NCBI GenBank assembly: GCA_963843365.1
Contig: CAWJKG010000004.1
Span: forward strand, 62,001 to 126,000
Length of the DNA: 64,000 nucleotides
Reading direction: 5' to 3'
Source: Bog-473 sp963843365
GTDB lineage: Bacteria; Actinomycetota; Acidimicrobiia; Acidimicrobiales; RAAP-2
Positions 1 through 9,223 of this stretch are shown piece by piece. The notes beneath the pieces are model-generated. The model was not told the DNA's origin and did not search any database. It saw nothing but the letters and a program-made list of their open reading frames with translations. The translations under genes and the position numbers were made by a program. Within the stretch, counting starts at the first letter, position 1. Each line of letters opens with the position of its first letter.

Positions 1-2
1 AC

Positions 3-428
3 CGCAAGCTCCTCATGAACCTCGCCAACGCCGTCGAAGCCCTGGCCGGCCCCGAGGGTCGCTTCGGGCCGCTGGCGCGGGAGGCGCAGCGAGAGGGCAC
101 CGAGGCCCTGGCCGCCGCCGGCATCGATGTCGCCAGTTCGGAGGAGGACCGCGCCCGGCGGGGGGACTTCCTGCAGATGGCGCCGACGTCCTCGGGGGCG
201 TGGCAGGGGGGATCGAGCTGGCAGAGCCTGGCCCGCGGCACGGGCTCCATCGAGGCGGAGTTCCTCAACGGGGAGATCGTGCTCCTGGGCGGTCTGCACG
301 GGGTCCCGACGCCGGTCAACGCCCTCCTGCAACGCCTGGCTCTCCGTGCCGCGGCCGAAGGAGCGGGTGCCGGGTCGTGGAAGATCGAGGACCTCAGCGA
401 CCTGGCGGGCGTGCGCCACGGTGAGTGA
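3..428 (+). CDS. Ketopantoate reductase-family protein, C-terminal part (cut by window start)
   Basis: This is the C-terminal helical domain of a 2-dehydropantoate 2-reductase (ApbA/PanE) family protein. The family reduces ketopantoate with NADPH in pantothenate synthesis, although many members act on other substrates. The reading frame is open from the first bases and begins RKLLMNLANAVEAL, the conserved start of the ApbA C-terminal domain. The late motif GVPTPVNALLQRL (a proline-threonine-proline turn followed by a helix) is also typical. About 140 residues are visible; the NADP-binding Rossmann half lies outside the window. The stop overlaps the start of the next gene by 8 bases, which suggests co-transcription. 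The family is clear. The substrate is not, because the N-terminal half is missing and no other pantothenate gene is nearby. Confidence 0.8.
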   Translation, partial: RKLLMNLANAVEALAGPEGRFGPLAREAQREGTEALAAAGIDVASSEEDRARRGDFLQMAPTSSGAWQGGSSWQSLARGTGSIEAEFLNGEIVLLGGLHGVPTPVNALLQRLALRAAAEGAGAGSWKIEDLSDLAGVRHGE

Positions 429-909
429 GCGGGCGGAGCGGGCGTCGGCGCTGGCCGATGACTTCGCCGCCGCCAACGCGGACGCCATCGCCTTCGCCCG
501 CAGTTGTCCCCCCGACGCGTGGACGCGCACGGTTCCCGGCGAGGACTGGTCCGTCGGGGTGGTCCTCCACCACATAGCCGCGTCGCACGAGAACAGCCGG
601 GGCTGGATTCTGGCCATGGCCCGCGGGGAGGGCGTGGGCGACAGCGCGGCCGAGATCGACGAGGCGAACGCCGCCCACGCGCGCCGGGCCGCGTCCGTGA
701 CCCCGAGCGAGACGGTCGCGCTCCTCGAAGCGAACGGGGCGCGCCTGGAGTCCGTCCTCCGCGGCTTGCGCGACGATGACCTCGACCGCACGGCGCCGTT
801 CGGACCGGCCGGGGGCCGACCCTTCACCACCGGCGACCTGGCGCCCGTCGCGGCACGCCACACCCGCGAGCACCTCGAGCACGCCCGCCGGGCGGCGGAG
901 GCGGACTGA
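421..909 (+). CDS. DinB/mycothiol-type helical-bundle protein
   Basis: This 162-residue protein looks like the DinB / maleylpyruvate isomerase N-terminal superfamily, a four-helix bundle that binds a divalent metal and often uses a low-molecular-weight thiol (mycothiol in actinobacteria). The features are the first-helix pattern with WTRTVPGEDWSVGVVLHHIA, where the histidine pair fits the first metal ligand, and the C-terminal HTREHLEHA, which supplies further histidines. I chose the GTG at 421 because everything upstream in this frame overlaps the preceding gene, and this start overlaps that stop by 8 bases. The function is unknown; such proteins include thiol transferases and isomerases. 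Its coupling to the ketopantoate-reductase-like gene is the only context. It ends 17 bases before the convergent sulfatase. Confidence 0.72.
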   Translation: MSERAERASALADDFAAANADAIAFARSCPPDAWTRTVPGEDWSVGVVLHHIAASHENSRGWILAMARGEGVGDSAAEIDEANAAHARRAASVTPSETVALLEANGARLESVLRGLRDDDLDRTAPFGPAGGRPFTTGDLAPVAARHTREHLEHARRAAEAD

Positions 910-926
910 GGGAAGGACCCTGGGGC

Positions 927-3212
927 TCAGTCGGCGTGCAGGGCGGCGCGGACCTCGTCGGCCGGGTCGGGCCGCAGCGCCCCCGGTGTGTCCACCCGGA
1001 CGGAGTGGACGGTCCCTTCGAACGGAGCCGGCGGCGCGTAGCGCGACGAGACGGGGAATCCGCTGTCGCGCCCGAGGCGCAGGCCCGCCCCGCCGTGCTG
1101 CACGGCCAGCGGCAGGGTGCCGTCCACCGTCGTCTCGTCCACCTCCGCGCCGTCGACGGCGAGGAGCATCCGGCCCAGCGCGCCGCCCCCACCAGGGGTG
1201 TAGGAGACGCGGATCTCGTGGTGACCCGGTGCCAGGGACGGTGCCAGCATCAGCTCCAGTGCGTCGGCCGCTCGGGCGAAGGTGAAGTGGACCCTCCCGT
1301 CGACGAGGTACAGCGCGTACCCGCCGAACCAGTCGCCCAGGGCGAAGACGACGCCGCCGGCGTTGTCACGATCGGTATCGACGTCGGCGGTGATGTCGAA
1401 CCCTCCCCAGAGAAGGGGGACGGATTCGTCGGCGACGGCGCCACCTCCGGGGCGGAACGTCCGCGTCGACCCGGCGGGCCACGCCGGAGGGATGAAGCCG
1501 CCGAAGCGGTCGACGAGCCCGTCCGAAATGGGCAGGACGTTGTTGCGCCGGGCCTCCGCGTCCCACAGCTCGCGCATGCGTTGCACCCGCTCCGGTTCGT
1601 TGTCGGCCCGGTCATTGGCCTCCGAGAAGTCCGTCGTGAGGTCGAAGAGCTCCCAGCGGTCTTCGGCGAAGTCGCGGCTGCCGACGGCGAGCTCCTCCTC
1701 GTCGAGGATGCCGGCGCTGATGTGATTGGTGGTGGCCTTCCACCCTTCGTGGTAGATCGACCGCGAGCCCATCATTTCGAAGTACTGCGTCGGATGCAGC
1801 TCCGGGCTGGCGGGGTCCTCGAGCGCGGCGAGGAGGCTGACGCCGTCCAACGGCTGCTGGGCCACGCCGTCGACCTGGTCGGGGACGTCGAGGCCGACGG
1901 CGGCCATGACCGTCGGCATGAGGTCGATGGCGTGGGCGAACTGGCTGCGCACGCGACCGGGTTCGGCGATCCGTCCGGGCCAGTGCACGATCAAAGGGGT
2001 GCGGGTCCCGCCGAGCCAGGTGTAGCGCTTCCACAGCTTGTGGGGCGTGTTGCCCGCCCAGGCCCAGGCCCAGGAGTAGTGGTTGTAGGTGCTGAACCCG
2101 CCCCAGTCGTCGTAGTGCGCCAGGTTGTCCTCCATTGACTCCCGGATGTGCGCCGTGAACCGGTGCTCGTTGACGCTCCCCGCGATGCCGCCCTCCGCGC
2201 TGGCCCCGTTGTCCGAGAAGACCATGACGAGGGTGTTGTCGAGCGCCCCCTGGGTCTCGAGCGACGAGAGCACCCGTCCGATCTGCGCGTCGGTGTGGGT
2301 GAGGAAGCCGGCGAAGACCTCCTGCTGGCGGGCGAACATGCGCCGGTCGGCGGCCGGCACGTCTGTCCACGCCTGGACCCATTCGGGGCGTTCGGTGAGC
2401 ACCGTGCCGTCGGGCACCATGCCGGTGGCGCGCTGGCGGGCGAACACCTCCTCCCGCCAGGCATCCCACCCCTTGTCGAACACGCCCCGGTAGGGATCGA
2501 CCCACTCCGGGGCCACGTGGTGCGGGGCGTGCATGGCGCCGAGGGCGAAGTACAGGAAGAACGGCTTGCCGGGCGCCGCCTGCTGCTGGTCCTGCACCAT
2601 GCGGACGGCCTGGTCGGCCAGGTCCTCGGTGAGGTGGTACCCCTCCTCGGGCCGGCGCGGGGGCTCGACGTAGTGGTTGTCGCACACCAGGTTCGGGGCC
2701 CAGTGGTTGGCGTCGCCCTGGAGGAACCCGTAGTAGCGCTCGAAGCCGAGGCCGAGCGGCCAGGTGTCGAAGGGTCCGGCGGCGGAGCGCTGCCAGCGGG
2801 GCGTCAGGTGCCATTTTCCGACGGCCAGCGTCGAGTAGCCGGCGTCGCGCAACAGGCGGGGGAGCGTGGCGGCCGACTTGGGCAGCCGGGCGTCGTAGCC
2901 GGGGAAGCCCAAGGGGATGTCGGCCAGGAAGCCCATCCCCACCGCGTGGTGGTTGCGGCCGGTGAAGAAGGACGCCCTGGTGGGCGAGCAGAGCGACGTG
3001 ACGTGGAAACGATTGAACGGCGCACCGCCGCCGGCCAGGGCGTCGAGATGCGGCGTCCCGATGTCCGAACCGAAGGCGCCCAGGTGTCCGAATCCGGTGT
3101 CGTCGAGGACGATGGCGACCACGTTGGGCGCGCCCGCCGGGGGCTTGGGGTCGCGGGGGAAACGGGGAGTCGATTCGGCGGCGGTGAAGCCGATCTTCTG
3201 CGGTTCTTCCAT
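927..3212 (-). CDS. Arylsulfatase-type sulfatase
   Basis: This is a 761-residue type I sulfatase that hydrolyses sulfate esters at a formylglycine residue. The N-terminal metal site VLDDTGFGHLG contains the Asp pair. The signature SLCSPTRASFFTGR sits around residue 75, and its Cys would be converted to formylglycine by a formylglycine-generating enzyme; no such gene is visible here. Further conserved pieces are VGKWHLTPRW, the second metal-site motif FSDNGASAEGG and TPHKLWKRYTWLGGTRTPL. The length and the C-terminal beta-sandwich extension match the large actinobacterial arylsulfatases of about 760-790 residues. There is no obvious signal peptide, so it may act in the cytosol. The ATG at 3212 is the only sensible start. 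It is a single gene, convergent with the DinB-fold gene and divergent from the small membrane protein gene. The natural substrate cannot be read from the sequence. Confidence 0.93.
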   Translation of the reverse strand: MEEPQKIGFTAAESTPRFPRDPKPPAGAPNVVAIVLDDTGFGHLGAFGSDIGTPHLDALAGGGAPFNRFHVTSLCSPTRASFFTGRNHHAVGMGFLADIPLGFPGYDARLPKSAATLPRLLRDAGYSTLAVGKWHLTPRWQRSAAGPFDTWPLGLGFERYYGFLQGDANHWAPNLVCDNHYVEPPRRPEEGYHLTEDLADQAVRMVQDQQQAAPGKPFFLYFALGAMHAPHHVAPEWVDPYRGVFDKGWDAWREEVFARQRATGMVPDGTVLTERPEWVQAWTDVPAADRRMFARQQEVFAGFLTHTDAQIGRVLSSLETQGALDNTLVMVFSDNGASAEGGIAGSVNEHRFTAHIRESMEDNLAHYDDWGGFSTYNHYSWAWAWAGNTPHKLWKRYTWLGGTRTPLIVHWPGRIAEPGRVRSQFAHAIDLMPTVMAAVGLDVPDQVDGVAQQPLDGVSLLAALEDPASPELHPTQYFEMMGSRSIYHEGWKATTNHISAGILDEEELAVGSRDFAEDRWELFDLTTDFSEANDRADNEPERVQRMRELWDAEARRNNVLPISDGLVDRFGGFIPPAWPAGSTRTFRPGGGAVADESVPLLWGGFDITADVDTDRDNAGGVVFALGDWFGGYALYLVDGRVHFTFARAADALELMLAPSLAPGHHEIRVSYTPGGGGALGRMLLAVDGAEVDETTVDGTLPLAVQHGGAGLRLGRDSGFPVSSRYAPPAPFEGTVHSVRVDTPGALRPDPADEVRAALHAD

Positions 3213-3273
3213 GGAGCGCGAGGGTAGACGCTGGGCCGCTCACGACGCCGCACGCAGGGCTAACGTGGCAGCG

Positions 3274-3558
3274 ATGCTGGGACACGTTCCTGGACCGCCG
3301 CAACCGCACTTTCCACAGGGGCTGGCCCCCTTCGTGGGGTATCTGGCCACCCGGGAGCCACGGCCGCTCGACGAGCGGGCGCCCGAGGAAGCGGCCTGGG
3401 GCGACGCCGACGACGGCGAGCTCGACCAGTTCGCCGACGTCGGCGACTGGGAGCCGATGCACCGCCCGCTGGTACAGGTGATGGCGGTCATCGTGTCCAT
3501 CTCCTTGGTCGTGGCCGGGGTGGGCACGGTGCTGGAGATCCTGCTCTCGGCGCGCTGA
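3274..3558 (+). CDS. Small membrane protein, unknown function
   Basis: This 94-residue protein is Pro-rich at the N-terminus (LGHVPGPPQPHFPQG), has a strongly acidic middle (GDADDGELDQFADVGDWEP) and one hydrophobic segment near the C-terminus (VMAVIVSISLVVAGVGTVLEIL). The arrangement suggests a tail-type single-span membrane protein with the acidic part in the cytosol. I took the ATG at 3274; a GTG at 3265 is in frame and cannot be excluded, and neither has a strong ribosome site. It is divergent from the sulfatase with about 60 bases between the starts. I do not recognise the family. The codon pattern and the clean hydrophobic segment support a real gene. Confidence 0.62.
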   Translation: MLGHVPGPPQPHFPQGLAPFVGYLATREPRPLDERAPEEAAWGDADDGELDQFADVGDWEPMHRPLVQVMAVIVSISLVVAGVGTVLEILLSAR

Positions 3559-3819
3559 CCTCCGCGTCCGAGCAGACGTTCGCCCGAGGGTTGCGAACGG
3601 ATCCAACCCGGAGGCGATCCGCGCTCTGAAGGAAGCCGCGGTCCGGCTCCGTCCGCCGAGTGCAATCGTGACGCGCGCCGCCTGCGGGAATCGTCGCGAC
3701 GTATGTATGACACAGCCGCGAACAGAGGATGAATCTCTCGCCGCAGATCTCCACCCGGGTCCTCTGCCGATGTAGGAATCCACAACTAGGTCGCAACTTT
3801 CTCCGGGCGAGAGGATCAA

Positions 3820-6800
3820 TTGATGACTGCCACCAATGCGTCGCGTGCGGGCAAGGGCCGAATCCGGAAGGGGGCCCTGGCGCTGGCCCTGCTGGCGGGA
3901 GTAGCGGTCACCCCGATTGCCGTGATCCTCAGCTCCCAAGGGGCGGGAGCGTCGCCCATCACGGCGTGGTCGGCCACATCGCCCACCCTGGCATCCATCA
4001 CCGACCAGTCGGGTACGACGTGCAGTTCGGACCCCGCGAACCGCTGCACGGCACCGTGGAACGAATGGCAGGGCGATGGAGGCTCGGGGGAGAGCATCTA
4101 CCAGAACGCGGACCTGTTTCCCACCTATACGCCGGGCGGCAACACCGCCACCGCCGGGGGCCCGAACCTCTCGGTCAGTCCCGCCGCCAGCACGAGCAGC
4201 ACGCCGTACCCGAGTGGCGAGGTCGGCACGCCCGGACCGCTCGACGGCTACTGCGGGCCCGGGAGCAACAGTGCCGAGTCGACCACCAGTTCCACGACCG
4301 GGAGCCCCGTGCGCATGCCGACCGGGGTCACCCTCCCCCTCGCTCCGGCCTACTTCCCTCATGTGATCAGTGACCCGACGCCCAGTGATCCTTCGGGGAC
4401 CCTGCTCGGCTACTTCGACTACCGGCCGAAGGACGCCGACGAGGCGCTCGTGGCGGCGACATCCACCGACGGCGGGCAATCGTGGACCTACGCGGGCGAG
4501 GCACTGGAGGAGAACCCGGGCTATTGCCCGACGGTCGACATCAACGACGACGGCGAGGGCCACGCCAACCTGATCGACATCGGCGGGACCTACTTCCTCT
4601 ACACGCTGCCCCGGGCGGCAGGCGACGCCTCCGGCGTCGGCATGATCAGCCACGCGCTCAACGCCACACCCAGCGCGGCGGATCCCTTTGGTGGGCTCCC
4701 GGCCTCCGAAAAGGTCGGAGTGGACCCCGATGCCTTCGCCACCGCGACCACGTCGGTGAGCAGCACCTCGACCAGCATCCCGGTGACCACCACGGGGAGC
4801 CAGAACTCCCCGGAGCAGCTGGTGGACGGGGCCTTCGTCGACCTGACCCACTTCTCCACGCCGACCCCTGCCGAGGTCATCAACTGCTCGGGCACGTTCA
4901 CCTCGACGAGCCTCACCACATGTACCTCCAGCACCGCACAGACGGTCACCGCCGGAGACCTCATTGAGCAGGTGATCGGGTTCATTTCCGCCCAGACCCC
5001 GAGCGGCTCGCTCAGCGTCCCCGCCGGTCCCAACAACAGCGCCGGGACCGCCGGTGCGCAGAATGTCGACATTTCGCCGACGTCGAGCGCAGCGAGTCAG
5101 ACCAGCGGCTCCTCCAACCTCGGATTCACTCTGCCCCTGACCGGGTCCACGGTCAACGCCAATGCTCCGAACCGCCTCTACGTCGACGGCCCGTCCGGCG
5201 CCGCCACCGTGTACTGCACGCAGGGGAACAACAACCCGACGACCAAGGTCGAGGACTGCACGACCGGGCCCGGCGGCTCGACGTTCACGCTGGCGACCGG
5301 CCAGCTGCTGTTGTCCGACCCGATCGTCCCCCGGACCGCGTACGAGAGCGACACCGCGTCGGGCGGAATGACTTCGGGACTCGATGCGCCCGACGGCATC
5401 GTGGGAACCCTTCCCAGCTACCCGTGCGCATCCGGGAGCGGGTGTGTCCCTTCAGGCGCCACCATCGTCATGTACACCCAGAAGGAGTTGAACTACTACC
5501 TGGCCGGTGACAGCACCAACGCAGTGACCTTGAACTCGACGACGGGACAGACGATCGACTTCATCGCCGGTCCCTACGTCGCGCAGGACATGCCGAGCCC
5601 CAGTTCCGTGACAAGCGGGAACCCTGTGACCGTCGAAATGGGCCTCACCACGACCAACTCGAATTCCACCGGAGCGGTGGAACCGGTGACGTGCACCTCG
5701 CTCACCGAGGCGGGGGCGTCCTCGACCCTGGGAGGGTGCACCGTCCCGAGTGGGGATACCGCCGACGTCTTCGAGCAGGCCAAGACCTACGTGGGCGCGC
5801 CGGGGGCGGCGAACGTCCCGCAATCCACCCTCGCGCTGACCGGCGAGGGGAGCGCGAGCAACGTCGTCAAGCTCTACAAGAACAACGAGGACCTGACCGT
5901 TCTGCGCGCCGCCTACACGACCAACGGCTACACCTTCTCCGACAGCGGGCTCAGCAACAACGGCATCATCAGCGACTGCACGACGGGCGCCGATTCCGGC
6001 ACGCCGCAGACGACGGCCGCGTGCGAATCTCCCTCCGGCACGTATCAAGGCATCAACGATCCGATCAGTGCCACCAGCCCCGGCAGCCTGAACGGCTACG
6101 CGGCGAACGAGGGAACCAGCGGGGGCAACAACGGCACCGACACCGGGAGCCAGCCCGGCGGCGATGTCGACGAGATGCGCTGGGCCGGATCGGCCGGGAG
6201 CATCATCACCAACCCGGACGGCAGCTACGGCCTCTTCCTGTCGGGGGCCTGGGCGGCCGACGGCGACAGTGACGCGTTCAACCAGATCTTCTATTCCTCC
6301 TCGACCGACGGCCAGCACTGGACCGTCCCCGTGCCGGTGATCAGCACCGACTACACGTTCTCAGCGTCCTCTGCACAGGATCAGGCGCAAGTGAACGGGC
6401 AGGACGACCCCGCCGGCATCTCGGAGTACTACGAAGGGCGTGCCTACGGACCCAGCGTGATCCAGAACTCCGACGGGACCCTCACCATGGTGTTCGCCGG
6501 GTACCGCTTCCCGAAGTCGATCGCTTCTGCCGGGGCCACACTCGGCACGGGGTCCAGTACCTGGACTGTGGATCAATCAGCGGGCATCAGCGATCTGACC
6601 ATGTACCGCAACATCCTCACGACGACACTGACGCCGTCGAGCGCGAGCGGCGTGGGGACTCCGACGACGCCGACGATCGAGAACATCCCGTCGAGCATCG
6701 ACTACCAGGGATCCTTCACCGCTGCGGTGAGCACGACGAGTGACGGCAGTGCCTCGGTGACGTCGTCGACCCCCGGCGTCTGCACGGCGAGCGGGACAGC

Positions 6801-9217
6801 GGTGTCCATCGTCGGTGTCGGAACCTGCACCCTCACCCCGGCTGTCGCCTCCGACAGCAGCTACATGGCGGCCACCGGCAGCGCCCAGAGCTTCACGGTC
6901 AGCCCGGCGCCCTACCCGGTGACCGTGACCGGGTCGCAGACCTACGGCGCCAGCCCGACGTTCGCGGCGGCGCCGTCGAGCGGCCCGACCCAGCCCTACA
7001 CCGGCTCGGTGACCTGCACCACGGTCAACGGCGGCACCTCCATTACGCCGACCCTGTCCGCGGAGGGAGCTACAGCCTCGACAGCGCCAGCTGCTCGGGC
7101 CTGTCGCTGACCGGCAGCGACGCCACCAACTACACGCTGACGCTCACCGGCTCGACGTTCACGGTGAACCAGGCCAACTCGTCGACGCCGACCATCTCGA
7201 ATCTCCCGTCGAGCGGGACCTACGGCGCCGGCTTCACCGCGGAGGTGACGTCCACCGGCGACGGTGCCGATTCGGTCACCTCGTCGACGCCGTCGGTGTG
7301 CACCGCCAGTGGACTGGCCGTCTCCTACGTGGGAGTCGGAACCTGCACGCTCACCGCGCATGTCGCGGCCGGGACGAACTACGGGGCGGCCGACGGCGGC
7401 CCGCAGACCGTCACGGTCAGCCCGGCGCCCTACCCGGTGACCGTCACCGGTTCCCAGACCTACGGCGGGAGCCCGACGTTCGTGGCCTCGCCGTCGAGCG
7501 GCCCCACCCAGCCTCTGAGCGGCTCGGTGACCTGCACCACGGTCAACGGCGGGACGGTCATCGCACCGACCCTGTCCGCCGGCGGGACCGACACCCTCGA
7601 CGGCGCCAGCTGCTCGGGCCTGTCGCTGACCGGCAGCGACGCCACCAACTACACGCTCACGTACAGCGCCCGAGCTTCACGGTCAGCCCGGCGCCCTACC
7701 CGGTGACCGTGACCGGGTCGCAGACCTACGGCGCCAGCCCGACGTTCGCGGCGGCGCCGTCGAGCGGCCCGACCCAGCCCTACACCGGCTCGGTGACCTG
7801 CACCACGGTCAACGGCGGCACCTCCATTACGCCGACCCTGTCCGCGGGAGGGAGCTACAGCCTCGACAGCGCCAGCTGCTCGGGCCTGTCGCTGACCGGC
7901 AGCGACGCCACCAACTACACGCTGACGCTCACCGGCTCGACGTTCACGGTGAACCAGGCCAACTCGTCGACACCGACCATCTCGAATCTCCCGTCGAGCG
8001 GGACCTACGGCGCCGGCTTCACCGCGGAGGTGACGTCCACCGGCGACGGTGCCGATTCGGTGACCTCGTCGACGCCGTCGGTGTGCACCGCCAGTGGACT
8101 GGCCGTCTCCTACGTGGGAGTCGGAACCTGCACGCTCACCGCGCATGTGGCGGCCGGGACGAACGACGGCAGCGCCGACGGCAGCCCGCAGAGTTTGAGC
8201 GTGACGGCGGGAACGACCTCGACGGTGGTGACATCCTCCGCCAACCCGTCCGTCACGGGGCAACCCGTGACCTTCACCGCCACCGTGAGTGCTGTGGCGC
8301 CGGCCGCCGGGACGCCAACGGGCAGCGTGACGTTCACCCTCTCAGATCCGGCACCGACCAAGGGCCCCGGCCATCTGCCTGCTCTGAGCTGCGGAAACGG
8401 CGGGACCAGCGCGGACACGGTGGTACTGAACAACGGGATGGCGGTGTGCACCATTTCGTCGGGACTGACCCTGGCCCAGTCGCCCGTCACCGTCACGGTG
8501 TCGTACGCGGGCTCGGCGGACTTCATCTCATCGATGGCCCCCGGCTTCACCCAGACCGTCGACACGTCACCGTCGATGGTGACCATCAGCGCCAAGGCCA
8601 ACCCGACGGTCACGTCGAAGACGGCCAGCTTCTCGGCCGTCGTGGCGGCGGCCTCCCCCGGCGCGGGTGACCCGACGGGGACCGTGACGTGGACCATCAC
8701 CAGCGCCGGGGGCACGGTGGTCCCGTGCAAGTCCTCGAACGTCACCGTCAACAAGAAGACCGGCAAGACCACGTGCTCTGTCGCCACCGGAGAGCTCTTC
8801 GCCGCCAGTGGGCCCTACACGGTGCGCGTGGCCTATTCCGGCGATGCCAACTTCTCGGCGTCGACGGGGACCTTCACGCAGAACATCTCGCAGACGACCT
8901 CCAAGACGAAGGTCGCCGTGAGCCCGCCGGCAGCCTCGGGAAGTCCGGCCACCATCACGGCAACGGTGTCCGGCGTGCCCGCAAGCGCGGGGACACCCAC
9001 CGGCACGGTCACCTTCGCCATCACCGCAACGGGCGGAGCGGCGGTCAACTGTGACACGAGCAACACCGCGTCGCTGTCCTCCGGTACGGCCACCTGCACC
9101 GTGACCTCGGCGCTCGTCCTCACCGGATCGCCGTACTCGGTCGTGGCGACCTACAACGGCGACGGCAACTTCACCTCGAGCGCGTCCGGCGCCAAGACCA
9201 TCCGCGTGCCGAAGTAG
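3820..9217 (+). CDS. Large secreted Asp-box and Ig-like repeat protein (two frameshifts)
   Basis: This is a surface or secreted protein of about 1,800 residues. An N-terminal signal (GALALALLAGVAVTPIAVIL, then cleavage near GASP) is followed by about 920 residues that look like a beta-propeller. It carries Asp-box motifs such as STDGGQSWT and SSTDGQHWT, as found in sialidases and other glycan-binding or glycan-cleaving propellers. The C-terminal half is Ser/Thr/Gly-rich Ig-like repeats: modules of the type TPTISNLPSSGTYGAGF alternating with YPVTVTGSQTYG modules, then three Big_3_5-like modules with TPTGTVTF motifs. Two one-base deletions, near 7063 (in a G run) and near 7669, break the frame. 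The near-identical repeat copies show the missing bases, so both are probably sequencing or repeat-assembly errors. There is no LPXTG or other anchor at the end. It may be an adhesin or glycan-binding protein; no catalytic residues were identified. Confidence 0.82.
6890..7379 (+). repeat. Direct repeat, copy 1 (Ig-like module pair)
   Basis: About 490 bases encoding one MBG-like plus one Ig-like module recur almost perfectly at 7674-8164, offset by 784. Only three substitutions (near 7193, 7278 and 7363) and one missing G (near 7063) separate the copies. A more diverged copy of the first half lies between them (about 7415-7665). Such recent tandem duplication is usual in repeat-rich surface proteins. 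Confidence 0.92.
7674..8164 (+). repeat. Direct repeat, copy 2 (Ig-like module pair)
   Basis: This is the second near-identical copy of the 490-base unit at 6890-7379. It keeps the full G run that copy 1 lacks, which identifies the frameshift in copy 1 as a one-base loss. The frame enters this copy through another one-base loss near 7669: compare CGCCCGAGC here with CGCCCAGAGC at 6882-6891. Confidence 0.92.
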
Positions 9218-9223
9218 CGGGCC

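Noticed and set aside
1612..4851. A 1,079-codon open frame on the minus strand and similar long antisense frames over other genes
   Set aside because: It overlaps the sulfatase and the secreted protein, is full of Arg/Pro/Gly typical of GC-rich shadow frames, and shows no motif.
6890..8164. Possible CRISPR or satellite repeats
   Set aside because: The repeats are long, lie in one reading frame and encode Ig-like modules; there are no spacers.
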